From Ceratopteris richardii (Eukaryota > Streptophyta > Polypodiopsida > Polypodiales > Pteridaceae), in the NCBI GenBank assembly GCA_020310875.1, contig CM035420.1, forward strand, positions 183,740,559 through 183,804,558: DNA of 64,000 bases, read 5' to 3'. A program made the position numbers and the translations under genes. Of this stretch, positions 46,601 through 59,012 are shown in pieces; positions within the stretch are counted from its first letter, which is position 1; each line of letters begins with the position of its first letter. The notes under the pieces are model-generated. The model saw only the letters and a program-made list of their open reading frames with translations. It made no database searches and was not told the origin of the DNA.

Positions 46601-47069
46601 TCCGCTCTTTTAACGAATTTATGGTAGCACATTTAGTCGGAGGGAAGACATGGCATCTAGTACATTTTGGAACATAGAAATGTACGTGCTTTTTCATTGT
46701 TGGCCAATAAGATATTGATCTTTGTGCATTCTAAAGAGTTCTTGTTTTGGAAAAATATTATCCCAAAACACCTTCAAGTGCTTGAGATATCAAATATTTT
46801 CTCTCATGATCATCAAAGCAAAATAACAAGATGCCAATGGGGTCTTGATTAACATCCTTCTTATTAAGATATGGAAGCTTCTAGAAGCAAAAGGTTCCTT
46901 AAAATATTTTGGAAAATACTTATGATGAGTGTCATATGTAAGGGTAGGGACGATTGGATCTTCCCACTTTGAAACTACTTCTAGCTTAAGAAAATATGGG
47001 TCAGGTACATCATCACTCACTCCAACCAATGGTTCTCTAGTATTTAATTGTGATAAATGGTGAGCTTTG
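46601..47069 (-). pseudogene. Host gypsy RNase H-integrase linker, now inverted
   Basis: Minus strand. A 79-residue frame at 47,029-46,790 (VGVSDDVPDPYFLKLEVVSKW) represents the linker after RNase H. The stretch 47,069-47,040, read on the minus strand, aligns with the sibling at 55,747-55,775 (CACCATTTATCACAATTA versus GACCATTTATCACAATTA). Confidence 0.8.
47065..47069. other. Target-site duplication of the split copia element (5' side)
   Basis: CTTTG directly before the LTR; matches CTTTG outside the 3' LTR (24,812-24,816 on the complementary strand). Confidence 0.85.
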
Positions 47070-47367
47070 TGTTACCATTAGTGTCCATGTGAAAGGCAAA
47101 GTGGCCATCGGACACTTCTTTGTATATTTTCTTCAATAAAACATATAGTGGCCTAGTCAGCGATAGACTAGAAGTTCGACTGCATTCCTAACACCTAAGA
47201 AGTCTTTGTTCGTGCTCCCTGTGTACTGTGTTTTTTTATGTATTCTGTAGCCTTTGTGCAGAGTACCATGTGTGGCACTTGGAGCTTGGTTTTCTACTCC
47301 AAGGATATCATTGTGGAGCTCTTGAGAATGAAAGTGCAGTGTGGTGCATTGCCATCAAAATACTTCA
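47070..47367 (+). mobile_element. Copia 5' LTR, plus strand, 298 bp
   Basis: TGTTACCATTAG to ATACTTCA, the same LTR as 24,817-25,115 in the opposite orientation. A degenerate primer-binding site follows one base later, so this is a 5' LTR. Confidence 0.9.
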
Positions 47368-47368
47368 C

Positions 47369-47380
47369 TAGTATTAGAGC
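47369..47380 (+). other. Copia primer-binding site, degenerate
   Basis: TAGTATTAGAGC against the standard TGGTATCAGAGC, 10 of 12 matches, directly after the LTR. Confidence 0.7.
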
Positions 47381-48695
47381 ATTTCGACGCAACAACTTTG
47401 TTCCTTTTGTGCGAGCAAAGCGAGCACCCACCCGCCCACCCAAGGCTTATGACTAAGGCGGAAACCAAGGCATAGAACTTTGCATATCTTGTCATCCGAT
47501 TCATCGAGTCACCGTTGGTTGTGAGCGAGGGAGGACCTCAATGATCAAGGAAGATAGAGGTTCTTGATACCTCCCGGGAGGTCACCCATCCGGGTATTGT
47601 TCCCCCTAGAGCTTGCTTAACTGTGGAAATCTCTTGCCACTAAGCTACACTCTTGTGGTTTCTAAAGAAGGGGAAAGAGTAAGGTTAACATTACCTTGAA
47701 CATGTTTTGGTCCCTTAAAGCTTCATTCTTTGCTTTCAAAGCCTATTTCTGAAGCACTTTCGGGGTGATTTTTGGAACCATTTGGGAGTATTTTCATGCA
47801 TAGGTCTCTTCACACAAGTTCAAGAGCATCAAGAAGAGTGTTCTTTGTAATTATCTGAAAATAAGTATTCACCTTTGTGGCCATGTTTTTAGCCACACTC
47901 ATAAAACTATAGGTTTCTCGAAAGGTTTTCAGTTGTGGTGGGAGCAGCCACAGCAAATTTATGTAGGTTTCTGAAAGGAAACAACAGAGTTGACTGACAC
48001 TTGCAAGTGTTGTTGGCTAGTTTTTGGGCTATGCATTCAACTTTTCAGTGTCAATTTACTGCATATATTGAACACATATACACTATGTATGCTTCTATGG
48101 ATACCGCTTATGTACGTCCATGTGTTCATTGATATAGTGGTTACATTTTTCAATAAAGCCAGTTACATTTGATAAAGAGGGTCGTGGTGAGGTTTTCTTA
48201 ATTGGGAAACACCCAAATGTCAGGATCTCTTTGGTGATGCAAGTGGAAGACTTACCCAACCTTGCCATAGGAGATGTATGATAATTGTTCATAGGTGCTT
48301 GATAAGCCTAATTGGCTTCTTTTGGGTAACTGATTATATGCACTAGAGGTAGTTATTCACTATGCAAGTAAACATGTTAGTACTTGTAGTTTTATGAGAT
48401 TTTGACACTAGTCATATGCTCATTTTGTAGAGGATACTCTCACAAAATTTTTCTAGGTTTTTTGGTTTTGTCAACTATACAGTGGTAGATTTACTCCTTG
48501 ATACACTTATTGGTGTGAGCACATTTATTCTCACATAAACCTTCTAGCTGGTCATTACTATTCATTAATTCATTTTTTTGGGAAGATTGTTGAATTCTCT
48601 CCTAGAATCTGACACACTTGGTCATCCTTCTTTGAGCCTTAGTGGTGTTTGGACTTCTCTAGCTCCATTATCATTCTATTCAGTTTTCTACCATC
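47381..48695 (+). other. Copia 5' leader, about 1.3 kb, with the 5S-like insert
   Basis: Non-coding apart from the 5S-like part. It is long for a copia leader, so an insertion is likely in the first few hundred bases. 47,430-47,560 is less AT-rich than its surroundings. No other gene seen. Confidence 0.55.
47560..47652 (-). ncRNA. 5S rRNA-derived sequence with adjacent A-box-like motif (pseudogene or SINE-like)
   Basis: Minus strand. CACAGTTAAGC, then GGATGGGTGACCTCC and GGGAGGT occur in the same order and nearly the same spacing as in plant 5S rRNA (CGCAGTTAAGC ... GGATGGGTGACCTCC-GGGAAGT), covering the internal promoter and the 3' half. About 20 bases upstream, TAGCTTAGTGGC matches 11 of 12 positions of the tRNA A-box consensus TRGCNNAGYNGG. 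The 5' third of 5S is not recognisable, so it is not a functional 5S gene. Possible origins are a 5S-bearing Cassandra-type TRIM, a 5S/tRNA-composite SINE, or an inserted 5S pseudogene. It sits in the unusually long copia leader. Confidence 0.65.
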
Positions 48696-49660
48696 ATGGC
48701 ATCAGAGGTCTCAGGCACCTCTAGTGGATCAAGGTCTAGTGCTAGTGTTTCGAGGAGCTATAACTAAAAGACCATTTTGAGATCCCAAAATTTGATGGGA
48801 CAAACTTTGCTCTATGGAAGAATTAGATTAAAGATGTGCTAATTCAAAGGAGGCAATGGAAGCCAGTAAATGGAATCTCAAAGAAGCGTGCTAACATGGA
48901 TGAAGATGATTAGGATGAATTAGATGAAACAGACAGGTCTACCATTCAATTGCACTTGGAAGATAATGTTTACTTTACAATATTAGACTGGTAAAGTGCA
49001 TGAGCTTTGGAAGAAGTTATGCAATACATATGAAAAAGAGACAGCATCAAATAAAGTGTATCTAATGAGAAAGTTATATGAACTTTGCATGGACACAGAT
49101 GGTGTTGTTGCTCATCTAATTGAGTTTGATGCAATATTCTCCTAGTTACATGCTCAGAAAATAGATATGGATAATGGAATGAAAGCAGTCTTGTTGTTGT
49201 GGACCTTGCCATCATCATGGGATATGTTTTGCACAGCTATTAACAATACCGCACTTGGTGGTAAACTGGTCTATGATGACATATGTGGAGCACTCTTGAG
49301 TGAGGAGATTCATAGAAAATCTATGCTTGGCACTCAGAGTGGAGATGCATACAATGTTTGTGATTCTTACCAAGGAAAGAATCAGCAACATGGTAGGAGC
49401 AAGAAAAAGGAAAAGAATGGTCAATGGTATAAGAGTAGAAGTAAATCCAGGAAGAGGGATATCGAATGCCAATATTTCATAAGAAAGGACACATGAAGAA
49501 ATATTGTTATGCACTAAAGAATGCTAAAGGTAAAGGACAAAATGTTGATGGGCATGTTAAACAATTACCTGCACCATCCACTTCGACTGTGAAGATTGAA
49601 TAAATTAATGCTATTTTTTATGATGTTGATGTGTTGACACTTGTTAGTATTATGCCAACT
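48696..49660 (+). pseudogene. Ty1/copia gag (5' half of the split element)
   Basis: The ATG at 48,696 opens a Ser-rich N-terminus. After a frameshift near 48,765 the frame reads IPKFDGTNFALWKN, the copia gag signature. 49,000-49,300 gives ELWKKLCNTYEKETASNKV, MRKLYELCM, LLLWTLPSSWDMF and ICGALLSEE, the usual gag helices. A Lys/Arg-rich stretch and a CCHC knuckle (about 49,466-49,505, read across a frameshift) close it. Several stops are present. Confidence 0.85.
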
Positions 49661-50263
49661 AAGGATCTTAAGGCTGATTCTCTTTCCCACACATGGCTGC
49701 TAGATTCTAGTGCTTCTTTCCATGTGACACCACACAGAGAACAGTTCTATAAATATGCAACAAACTCTCTGTGGTGACTCTTACCAGTGTGACGTTGTGG
49801 GGATTGGAGCAGTTGTTGTGCACTTCATTGATGGTTCAAAATTTACTATGTATAATGTATGCCATGTACCTCAATTATCACACAGTTTGATGTCAGTTAG
49901 TCATCTTGATGACCTTGGTTACAAGGTGATATTGTATGCTCAGTCATTTCACATATCAAAGGGCAATATGATTATTGCAAAATGAAGCAAAGTTGGCTCA
50001 CTTTATCCTTTATTTGTATCATAGAAAGAACACTTGTTAGCCATTACTGAAGAGACTATGGCTTGTATTTGGCATGGTTTGGGCCATATATCTCACAGTG
50101 GAATGGAAAACCTTTCTTGTTTCGGCTACTTACCTGTGTTATCTTTCTCTGATTTTTCATTTTGTGAGCGTTGCCAATATGAAAAGCAAACTAGAAATGT
50201 GCATAGAATGCAGATTGACTCTTCAATTTAGCCGCTAGATCTTGTTCTCAAAGGTCCCATGCC
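49661..50263 (+). pseudogene. Ty1/copia protease and pre-integrase domain (5' half of the split element)
   Basis: The protease start is WLLDSSASFHVT near 49,694, with DSS in place of DSG. Then comes the flap part DGSKFTMYNVCHVPQL (about 49,830) and LMSVSHLDDLGYKV. The pre-integrase domain at about 50,066-50,200 has WHGLGHISHSGMENL and CERCQYEKQTR, its two Cys and two His. Homology ends at KGPMPR (about 50,263), the very point at which the minus-strand half begins. Confidence 0.88.
50255..50263. other. Right inversion breakpoint
   Basis: Copia homology ends inside CCCATGCC, matching CCTATGCC at the left breakpoint. Confidence 0.75.
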
Positions 50264-51270
50264 AAGAGGAGAATCTATCCCCTCTAACAAAGAGGTAGTA
50301 GAGTAGGATGAGCCTCTTCATGCAAGAATCATGTGCTCATTGAATAGCCTTGCCTGTGGCACACATATGCCAAGATCATTTGCATTTCAAGTATGTACCC
50401 AATTAGGGCCACATTACATGTCCTTTAATGAGTCACAATTGTGATATCCCATGAATGTCAGAGTTGTACATTATAATATGAGGCCTATCAACTTGTATAC
50501 ATTCATTGATGTTACTAATGTTTCCTTAGAGCTAATCAATAATCGTTATAGAGAAGAAATTTCTCTATGGCTGCTCATGACATCCATGGAAGTACTAGTG
50601 GAAAGAATCTTACTTGTATTGCTAGCACAAGATTCATATCACAAGATGCAACAACCAAAGATGGAACTACCATTCAAAATCCAACACGCGTGATCTATAA
50701 CTATCCTAGAATAACTCTTGGAGAGTGGATTTAAATACATAATGAATGTGCAAAAGTGGCTAATTTTGTCACCAAAGTCTTCCAGGTTACATGGTCTCTA
50801 TGTTCAATCTTAACACCACATGGAGATATCATCATTAGGTCAAAGTCGACCATCACATCATTGATTGAAAATTTTCCCATCTTTGGAATAGGATGCCTCA
50901 TCACTGGCTAGTCCCTAGAGTATCATTCTCTAGATCTCCTTTTTTGTTTTTTGTACCATTTTTTTATTTTGCATCCTTAGAGTAGGCATGCATAGGGCCA
51001 CCCAAAAAGGCCACGCATAGCCACTCTCCTTTCCTTCTTTTCCATGTACATTGAGTAATATGCACGTACTATTGTTAATAATTATATTAAAAAGCTGAGA
51101 AATATCACTAGCAATGTCTATAAAATATTGTTCTATGGGAAATTGACAACCCCAATGTGCTTTAAAGCCCACACTTCTTGAAAACCATCAAACGCACCGA
51201 TAATCTATCGGGGATGAAAGACTCTAGGAGGGTGGAGAGTTGGAGATGGAGAATCATTAAAGCTATTTTT
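50264..51270. other. No gene seen
   Basis: Sequence just outside the inversion. No domain recognised in either strand. In the ancestral order it would follow the downstream part of the gypsy host. Confidence 0.45.

Positions 51271-51304
<34 letters not shown>
51271..51304. repeat. (GA)n microsatellite
   Basis: GA run with one AAA interruption. Confidence 0.9.
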
Positions 51305-52461
51305 AGATGATCGAGGTTTTGAAGAACGAAAGAAAGAAGCATGGTGATGCAAGCAAGCAATGTGATGGGCTAACAAGAAATCCCAAAACTCTAAAACTAT
51401 CCCTATAATTAGCCATTTTAATTTAGAAGACCACCTCTCTAAAAATATGTCCAAAATCCATTTCTTATAACTTATTCCATATTTGTGCAAGTCAAGGATT
51501 CCTTAGTCTTGAGGAGTGATTCCTAACCCTCCAAGACTTTAGAAGATTTTTCTTCACTAAAATCAAAATTTAAACGAAGGTTTGGAACCTTTTTTTTTAC
51601 TAGGGCACATATTAGAGTGTGAAGAGGGTCACTATTTAAGACTCACCTATAAAGGTGAGCTAAACCCCATTTGTAATTGTTGTTGTTGTTGCTCATTTCT
51701 CTCTTTAATCAAGTGTGAGTTTCTTGAAAACTCTTATGTCTAGTCCATTTGATTGCATGTGTGTGTGACTCCTTGTGTGCGTGTGTGTGTGTGCGTGTTT
51801 GTGACTCCTAGCATGGTGGAGGTCTTCATATCATGGAGTCACCTCTTGCATTGACGTTTTGTGGTCAAGCATCCATTATTTGACATCGATTTGTACATGT
51901 TTCATTCAAGTAGGTCTACATCGAACACACACACACACACGCACATAGATGAGAGGGAGCATGTAGATTGTCTAGTGCCATGTTTTCTTCTATGCTATTC
52001 TACACATTTCACCTCGTGACCTCCAACTTCATAGGTGGTGTAACTTAGCGTACCTCTAGAGTTTAGGAAAAAATCAAATTGATGGGTATGGAAAGTTATC
52101 TCCTAGGTATCATGGTAATTTTCAAATCTCAAGAAAGATAAGTGAGGTTTTCATGAATGAGATTTACCTCAGAGAACTAAGATATATCTTTTGTTTCATG
52201 TGATTCACAAAAAAGAGTGACTCAAACATGATGAATCTTTTGAAACCTCAAGAGGATATCTACAGTTTTAAGGATTCTACATGGCATGTTTCATTGGATC
52301 CTAAAATGTTTCTCATTAAGGGGTAAGGAAGTCTTGTAGGATCGCTTATCCGAGGTGAGTGTAAATCAAAGGCCTAGGTGATGTGGAGTCACTAAGATCA
52401 TTGAAGGTCTGGTTCCTTTGATTTGCAATTGAGGATTTTGATAAGGGTAATGTCTAAAATT
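51305..52461. other. No gene seen; LTR-like and (GT)n stretches
   Basis: 51,640-51,730 (CTATAAAGGTGAGC, TTGTTGTTGTTG, CT-rich tract) resembles an LTR promoter or R region. A (GT)n tract lies at about 51,778-51,796 and a (CA)n tract at about 51,925-51,940. No protein domain recognised. Confidence 0.4.
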
Positions 52462-52828
52462 AAGGGGAAGATTGTGACATCCCATATCAAAAGGACGTCT
52501 AGATGGGCACCAATATTTAAATGCCCAAGCAAAGAGTGAAGTGTTTGGGCATTATGGTATGATTTCTCTCCATAAATGAGCCTATGAATTGAGCTTCATT
52601 GCTTCTTTCTTATTTATCCTTTGTATAGTTTGTTTGAAATCTTGGTCCTTGGTGGATTTAACTATACACTTGTACGGCACAGTTTTCCAGGATATGAGAC
52701 ATTGACCCTTGTTGTGATGACAATACGCATAGTTGCATGCTCTAAAGCTTAGTGGTAAACCCATTTGGCTCTACCATTGTGAGGTGAGTGTGATGTTAAA
52801 CTAAAATTTTGAAGGTTGTAAGGCTAAC
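52462..52828 (+). mobile_element. Polypurine tract and start of a gypsy-type 3' LTR, plus strand
   Basis: AAGGGGAAG (polypurine tract) is followed within a few bases by TGTGACATCCCATATC at 52,473, the common start of gypsy and TRIM LTRs in plants. The LTR end is not identified. Its orientation fits the 3' end of the gypsy host in ancestral order, but that link is inference. Confidence 0.5.
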
Positions 52829-52905
52829 CCAAGTTGAGCGAAGCTCATGGTTGAGTGAACTTGTGAGAATATAGCATTGGATGGACGACCTGAGAAAATT
52901 TTTGT
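52829..52905 (+). ncRNA. Weak 5S rRNA-like stretch
   Basis: AAGTTGAGCG, then GGATGGACGACCTGAGAA resembles the order AGTTAAGCG ... GGATGGGTGACCTCCTGGGAA of 5S rRNA, with about 16 extra bases between. An A-box-like AAGCTTAGTGGT lies at 52,746. It sits 350 bases inside an LTR that starts TGTGACATCCC, an arrangement that recalls Cassandra-type TRIMs. Much weaker than the 47.6-kb match. Confidence 0.35.
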
Positions 52906-53234
52906 TCCAGGTGAATAACCTAGAACATCCAATTGTAAAAGGTGGCAAAAGATTCAGATACTTATCATATAGTGCTCCTCTAACCTATGGTGAATTTCAG
53001 GCAAGATCTAGCCTTTAAATGGAGTCTCAAAAGAATTTCATGCTAGAAGTCAAGCGGGCACATGCAAGGATAGTAGCTGGATGCATCCCCACTTGAAAAT
53101 TTTGATCCCCTTCAACGATAGTTAAAAAGTAAATTTCGACAGAACATCCATATGGAGGAATTGAAGGGTTAAGAAAGACTCTTTAATAATTTCAGCAAGA
53201 ATAGGAAGCAAGGTCCTACTGACATGGACCGAAG

Positions 53235-53235
<1 letters not shown>
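52906..53235. other. No gene seen
   Basis: No domain recognised; possibly the rest of the LTR. Confidence 0.4.

Positions 53236-53281
<46 letters not shown>
53236..53281. repeat. (AG)n microsatellite
   Basis: About 46 bases of uninterrupted AG. The reverse reading frame over it encodes only Ser-Leu repeats. Confidence 0.95.
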
Positions 53282-53283
<2 letters not shown>

Positions 53284-53785
53284 TTCAAGCTTATAAAAAC
53301 AAGCACACTAACGAAGTCATCACGTGAAGCTCCAATAACTTTGAGAAGAATCTTTCGAGTACTTGAAACAAGTACCTCCACGTGAAACTCCAAGAACTTC
53401 AGAGGAATCTCTTGACTACTTAAAGCAAGTACCTCCTTGCTTGGATGATGGCTGAGATTGGAAGTTCACCTAGTATTTGACTGAAGTTGACTACCATACA
53501 TTTCACCCACCACATGAATTGAGCCATCCTGACTAAACAGTTTGTACGAGTAGACACTTTAGCGCGTGGATGCAATCCGAGAAATCCAGAATGCGCGTCT
53601 CTTTTGATCAGTTTGTGCGGATGAAAAGGTAGGACAGCAGCACACACGGTGTTCGACCAACTGCCAACATGTCTACTCTGCGTGTAGAGTCCTACGAACA
53701 TGCTTCATGAAAGAAGACGAGCGAAAAATCCTACGCACGTGTCTTTTCCAAGGCACGGGCTATTGAGGCTGGACCACAACGACGG

Positions 53786-53787
<2 letters not shown>
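53282..53787. other. No gene seen
   Basis: Contains a loose repeat (GAAGCTCCAATAACTT / GAAACTCCAAGAACTT, about 53,326 and 53,385). No domain. Confidence 0.4.

Positions 53788-53838
<51 letters not shown>
53788..53838. repeat. (AT)n microsatellite
   Basis: About 51 bases of AT directly before the gypsy sibling. Confidence 0.97.
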
Positions 53839-53840
<2 letters not shown>

Positions 53841-53869
53841 TATTGACTCAAATCTTGGCTATGGACTTA

Positions 53870-55790
53870 TGTATTAACGAGAAAGCAAAAGAACAATTTT
53901 GTGATGAAGATGGATATCATCTTTTATGATAGCTTAGACCAAGTCTCTGATGAGCCATACGAGGACTATGAATCTATAGAGATTGACCGACAATCCTTGG
54001 GTAGAATCCTTGAACGAGAGCTTAACATTATGAAAAACGATATAATGGATGAGAATCATGAAGCTCCCACATAAGATCAATACTTTAGTGCGGACAAAGA
54101 TCTCCTAAAGAACCAAGACATGAATCTAGCTTCAAAGGAACCCGAAACTCCATATAAAATACAAGTAGGAGAGGAGGGAAGTGAACAAAAAAGTAGTCCC
54201 ATGAATGATGTTAGACGCTAAGAAGAAGTATGAAATGAAGCATATAAAGATAGTGATATGAAAGCCTAAGCGAGACTCCACCTCAAAATATCTTATGATA
54301 ATAAAGATCAAACCAAGGCAATGGTAGTGGCTATAGAAATGGTAAAGAACTCTACTTCTACATAGGAATTCATCACATCTTCTATGAAGAAGAAAGAGAC
54401 TTAGTAAGTCTACTATGTAAATACCAAAATGCCTTTGTATGGAGTTACAAGGATTCCAAGGTGTAGATCTAGTAATCTTTGTAGGTCGGTTCCAAATGAC
54501 GAGTGACACAGGACCCACAAAATAAATTCCTTACATGTATAATGATATTAAATCTTCCAAAATAAAAGAAGAGATCAACAAGCTCTTGGAAGCAAGATTC
54601 ATGTATGAGAATGAGCATATGGAGTGGTGCTACCCATCGTAATAGTCCAAAAGAAGAATGGAAGGTTACGAGGTATGCAAAAATCTCAAAGACTTCAATT
54701 CAACAAGGATGTGTGATAATTATCCCTTCCCTACGAGTGATCATTCGCTCGAAATGGTGGTAGGCCATGAAGTTTACAACTTCTTCAATGGCTTTTCAAG
54801 CTCTAATCAAGTAGCAATTGCTCGAAGACTTGAAGACTAGCATAAAGTTGCATTTTCCACCAAATGGGTTATTTTTGCATTTTGTGTTATGCCATTTTTC
54901 TTAACCAATGCGGCAACTACCTTCCAATGCTTGATGTATCACATGTTCAAGAAGTTTATCTATATGTGCTTGCAAGTGTACTTGGATAACCTCTCCACAT
55001 ATGCAAAGCAACACATGATGCATATTCTTTGAGTTAAATTTGATATTTACAAAGTACTTACATTATTGTGTGTGTTTTAATATAGAGAAATGTGTCTTCA
55101 TGATGCATCAAGGTAAAATTTTGGAACACATTCTCTCAAAAAATGGAATCTCGATAGGTGAAGAGAAAATCAATGTCATAGTAGATCTATTAAAACCCAA
55201 AAAATTCAAGGAACTTCAAGGCTTTGTGGGTAATTGTAGCTACTATTCGAAGTTCATTCATATGTATGTATTCATTCATATGTATGGGGTCATAGCCAAA
55301 CCACTCTTTCGACTAATGAGAAAAATTTGAATGGGCTAATGACTGTGACAAGGCGTTCCATGAACTTAGAATTCACTTGCATTCAACACCAATCTAAAAA
55401 GCTCTAGATATGACTAAACCATTTCACATGCATGTATATGCGTCCAACATGCCATCCATTGTGCCCTAGCACAACCAACTGATGATGGAAATATGGAATT
55501 CCAAATTACTTACGCTTGAAGGCATTTGAAGAATGCTGAATGGACACTAAGCAAGAAGGACATGGAATGGTGTATGACATAAATAACTATTGCCATCATC
55601 TCTTAGGAAAAAAGTTCAAATTCTTTATTGATCACCAAGCCTTGGCCAACGATCCTTGTGCTATAGATAAAATTGTGCATTAATTTTTACTCATCATGGA
55701 ATTTGACTTTGATATCATAGTAAAACAAAGTAAGACACATCTTAGAGCTGACCATTTATCACAATTAGCCACTAAACCACTAGTGAGAGT
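53870..55790 (+). pseudogene. Ty3/gypsy element, sibling of the host at 22,880-24,816
   Basis: Plus strand, frame-broken. It follows the host in order: an acidic spacer (SIEIDRQSLG near 53,975), RT at about 54,540-55,300 (CDNYPFPTSDHSLEM, YNFFNGFSSSNQVA, LTNAATTFQ, VYLDNLSTYA, ILEHILSKNGISIG), then RNase H remains to about 55,640 and IIVKQSKTHLRADHLSQLA near 55,720-55,765. The catalytic motif is YLDN where YLDD is expected. Unlike the host it has no copia at the RADHLSQL site, so it shows the pre-insertion arrangement. It ends in AT-rich debris after 55,790. Confidence 0.88.
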
Positions 55791-55954
55791 GAGTGAAGAA
55801 CTCATGTGCATACACATATGTATGAATACATATGAGCATTCATGTATGCATGCACATATATATACATATTTTAAGAGAAAATGGGTTCCTATGTAAAATA
55901 AAACATGCCTTCAACGGGAAGAAGGGTAGACGACAACAGGGGTTGTACGCACCC
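55791..55954. other. ATGCATACACATATG-type low-complexity stretch
   Basis: Repeated CATATG and CATGTATG words; no gene. Confidence 0.5.
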
Positions 55955-57410
<1,456 letters not shown>

Positions 57411-59012
57411 TTAATCTAAAATTGTAACCAATATTCTATTCAATTGAATCTCTTTGCTAAGAAGTTTCTCTCTAACATAGTGATAGTGTACTTCTATATG
57501 CTTGGTTCTTGCATGATAGATGGGATTGGCTTCCAGATGCAAAGAACTTGTGTTGTCACCAAAGATCATAGGTAAATGAGTATGAAGTCCCAAATCTGAG
57601 TAGAGCAATCTAATCCAAATAGCTTCTTGTGTAGCATTGGCTAATCCTCTGTATTCAGCCTCTGTTGAAGATAGAGTAACATTTGGTTGCTTCTTGGAAG
57701 ACCATGAAATGGGCTTATCACCTGCAAAAGAAAGATACCCAGAAGTACTTCTTCTGTCATCCTCCAACCTTCCCAATCTGCATCCGAGTATAGTTTGATG
57801 TCCAAATCTGATGTGTACGGGAAGTAAAGACCTTGATTTTGAGTACCCTTGAGATACTTCAAAAGTCTTTTGGTAGCTTCCAAGTGAGCTGCTCTAGGTT
57901 TATGCATGAATTGGCTTAGAATAATTACTACATAACATATGTGAATCCTTGTGAATGTTGCATAATTTAAACTTCCAACTAGGTTGTGATATCCTGCAAT
58001 GTCTTCAAGCAAATCACCTTCATGAGCACTTAATTTATTATTTACCTCCATAGGGGTGCTAGCTACCTTTGCATTCTCCAAGTGGAACTTCTTCAACATG
58101 TCCTGCACATATTTCCTTTGAGTGATGTATATTCCAGAGTTAGTGTATACTAACTCAAGTCCAAGGAAGTACTTCAAAAACCCTAGGTCACTGATTTTGA
58201 ACTCTTGCACCATTTGGTTCTTGATTTATTTGATGCCATTAGCATCACTACTTGTCAGAATGATGTCATCAACATATACACATAAGTATATCATTTTTGA
58301 GTTACTTCTCTTGACAAACAGAGAAGAATCTGCCTTGCTCATCATGAATCCTTGGTCTTAAAGATAGGTTGTTAACCTATGGTTCCATGCCTGAGGTGCC
58401 TATTTCAAACCATAAAGAGCTTCGTTCAATTTGCACACATGATTTACCTTGCTTGGGTCTTCATAGCCAGGAGGTTGAGCCATGTAAACCTCCTCAGAAA
58501 TCTAGCCATTGAGAAAAGCATTCTTCACATCTAGTTGATACATATTCCAATTTCTAGATGCAGCTACACTTACCAATACTCTGATGGTTGGCATTTTAGC
58601 CATCGGTGAAAAAGTTTCTTCATAATCTACTCCCTAGGTTTGTGCAAAACCCTTAGCCACAAGTCTAGCGTTATACTTGTTTACTGATCCATCTGAGTTC
58701 CTTTTGATTTTGTAAATCCATCTAGAACCAATTACCTTCATTGATGCCTTCTTGGGTACTAGATCCGAAGTGTCATTCTCTTGGAGTGCTTCTATTTCTT
58801 CATCCATAGCTTCCTTCCATTCTGTTTTGGGACTTGCTTCTTCATATGAAGAAGGTTCTTCAAGTGATGAATCCTCAACAAGATAAATGCAATGCTTAGT
58901 AACTAATGAAGTATCATACCCATATCTGATTGGCTTCTTACCCTCTCTTTGTCATCTCCTCAAAGCTTGGTTGGATAATTCAGGTATGTCCTCCAATCTC
59001 TTCATCTTGGGA
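57411..59012 (-). pseudogene. Ty1/copia reverse transcriptase and RNase H (best preserved in the window)
   Basis: Minus strand. RT N-terminal pieces are at about 58,820-58,380 with stops. The catalytic CVYVDDIILTSSD is intact near 58,250-58,285. An open frame at 58,213-57,641 gives DLGFLKYFLGLEL, TQRKYVQDMLKKF, YHNLVGSLNYAT, LKYLKGTQNQGL and LYSDADWEG. A frame change inside RNase H leads to 57,776-57,411: RRSTSGYLSF, LSSTEAEYRGLANATQEA, DNTSSLHLEANP and YHARTKHIEVHYHYVREK. The end of RNase H is replaced by unrelated residues. It belongs to a different copia family from the split element, judging by sequence. Confidence 0.9.

Noticed and set aside
47560-47652. A functional 5S rRNA gene
   Set aside because: The 5' third is not recognisable and the spacing has shifted; only a derived sequence can be claimed.
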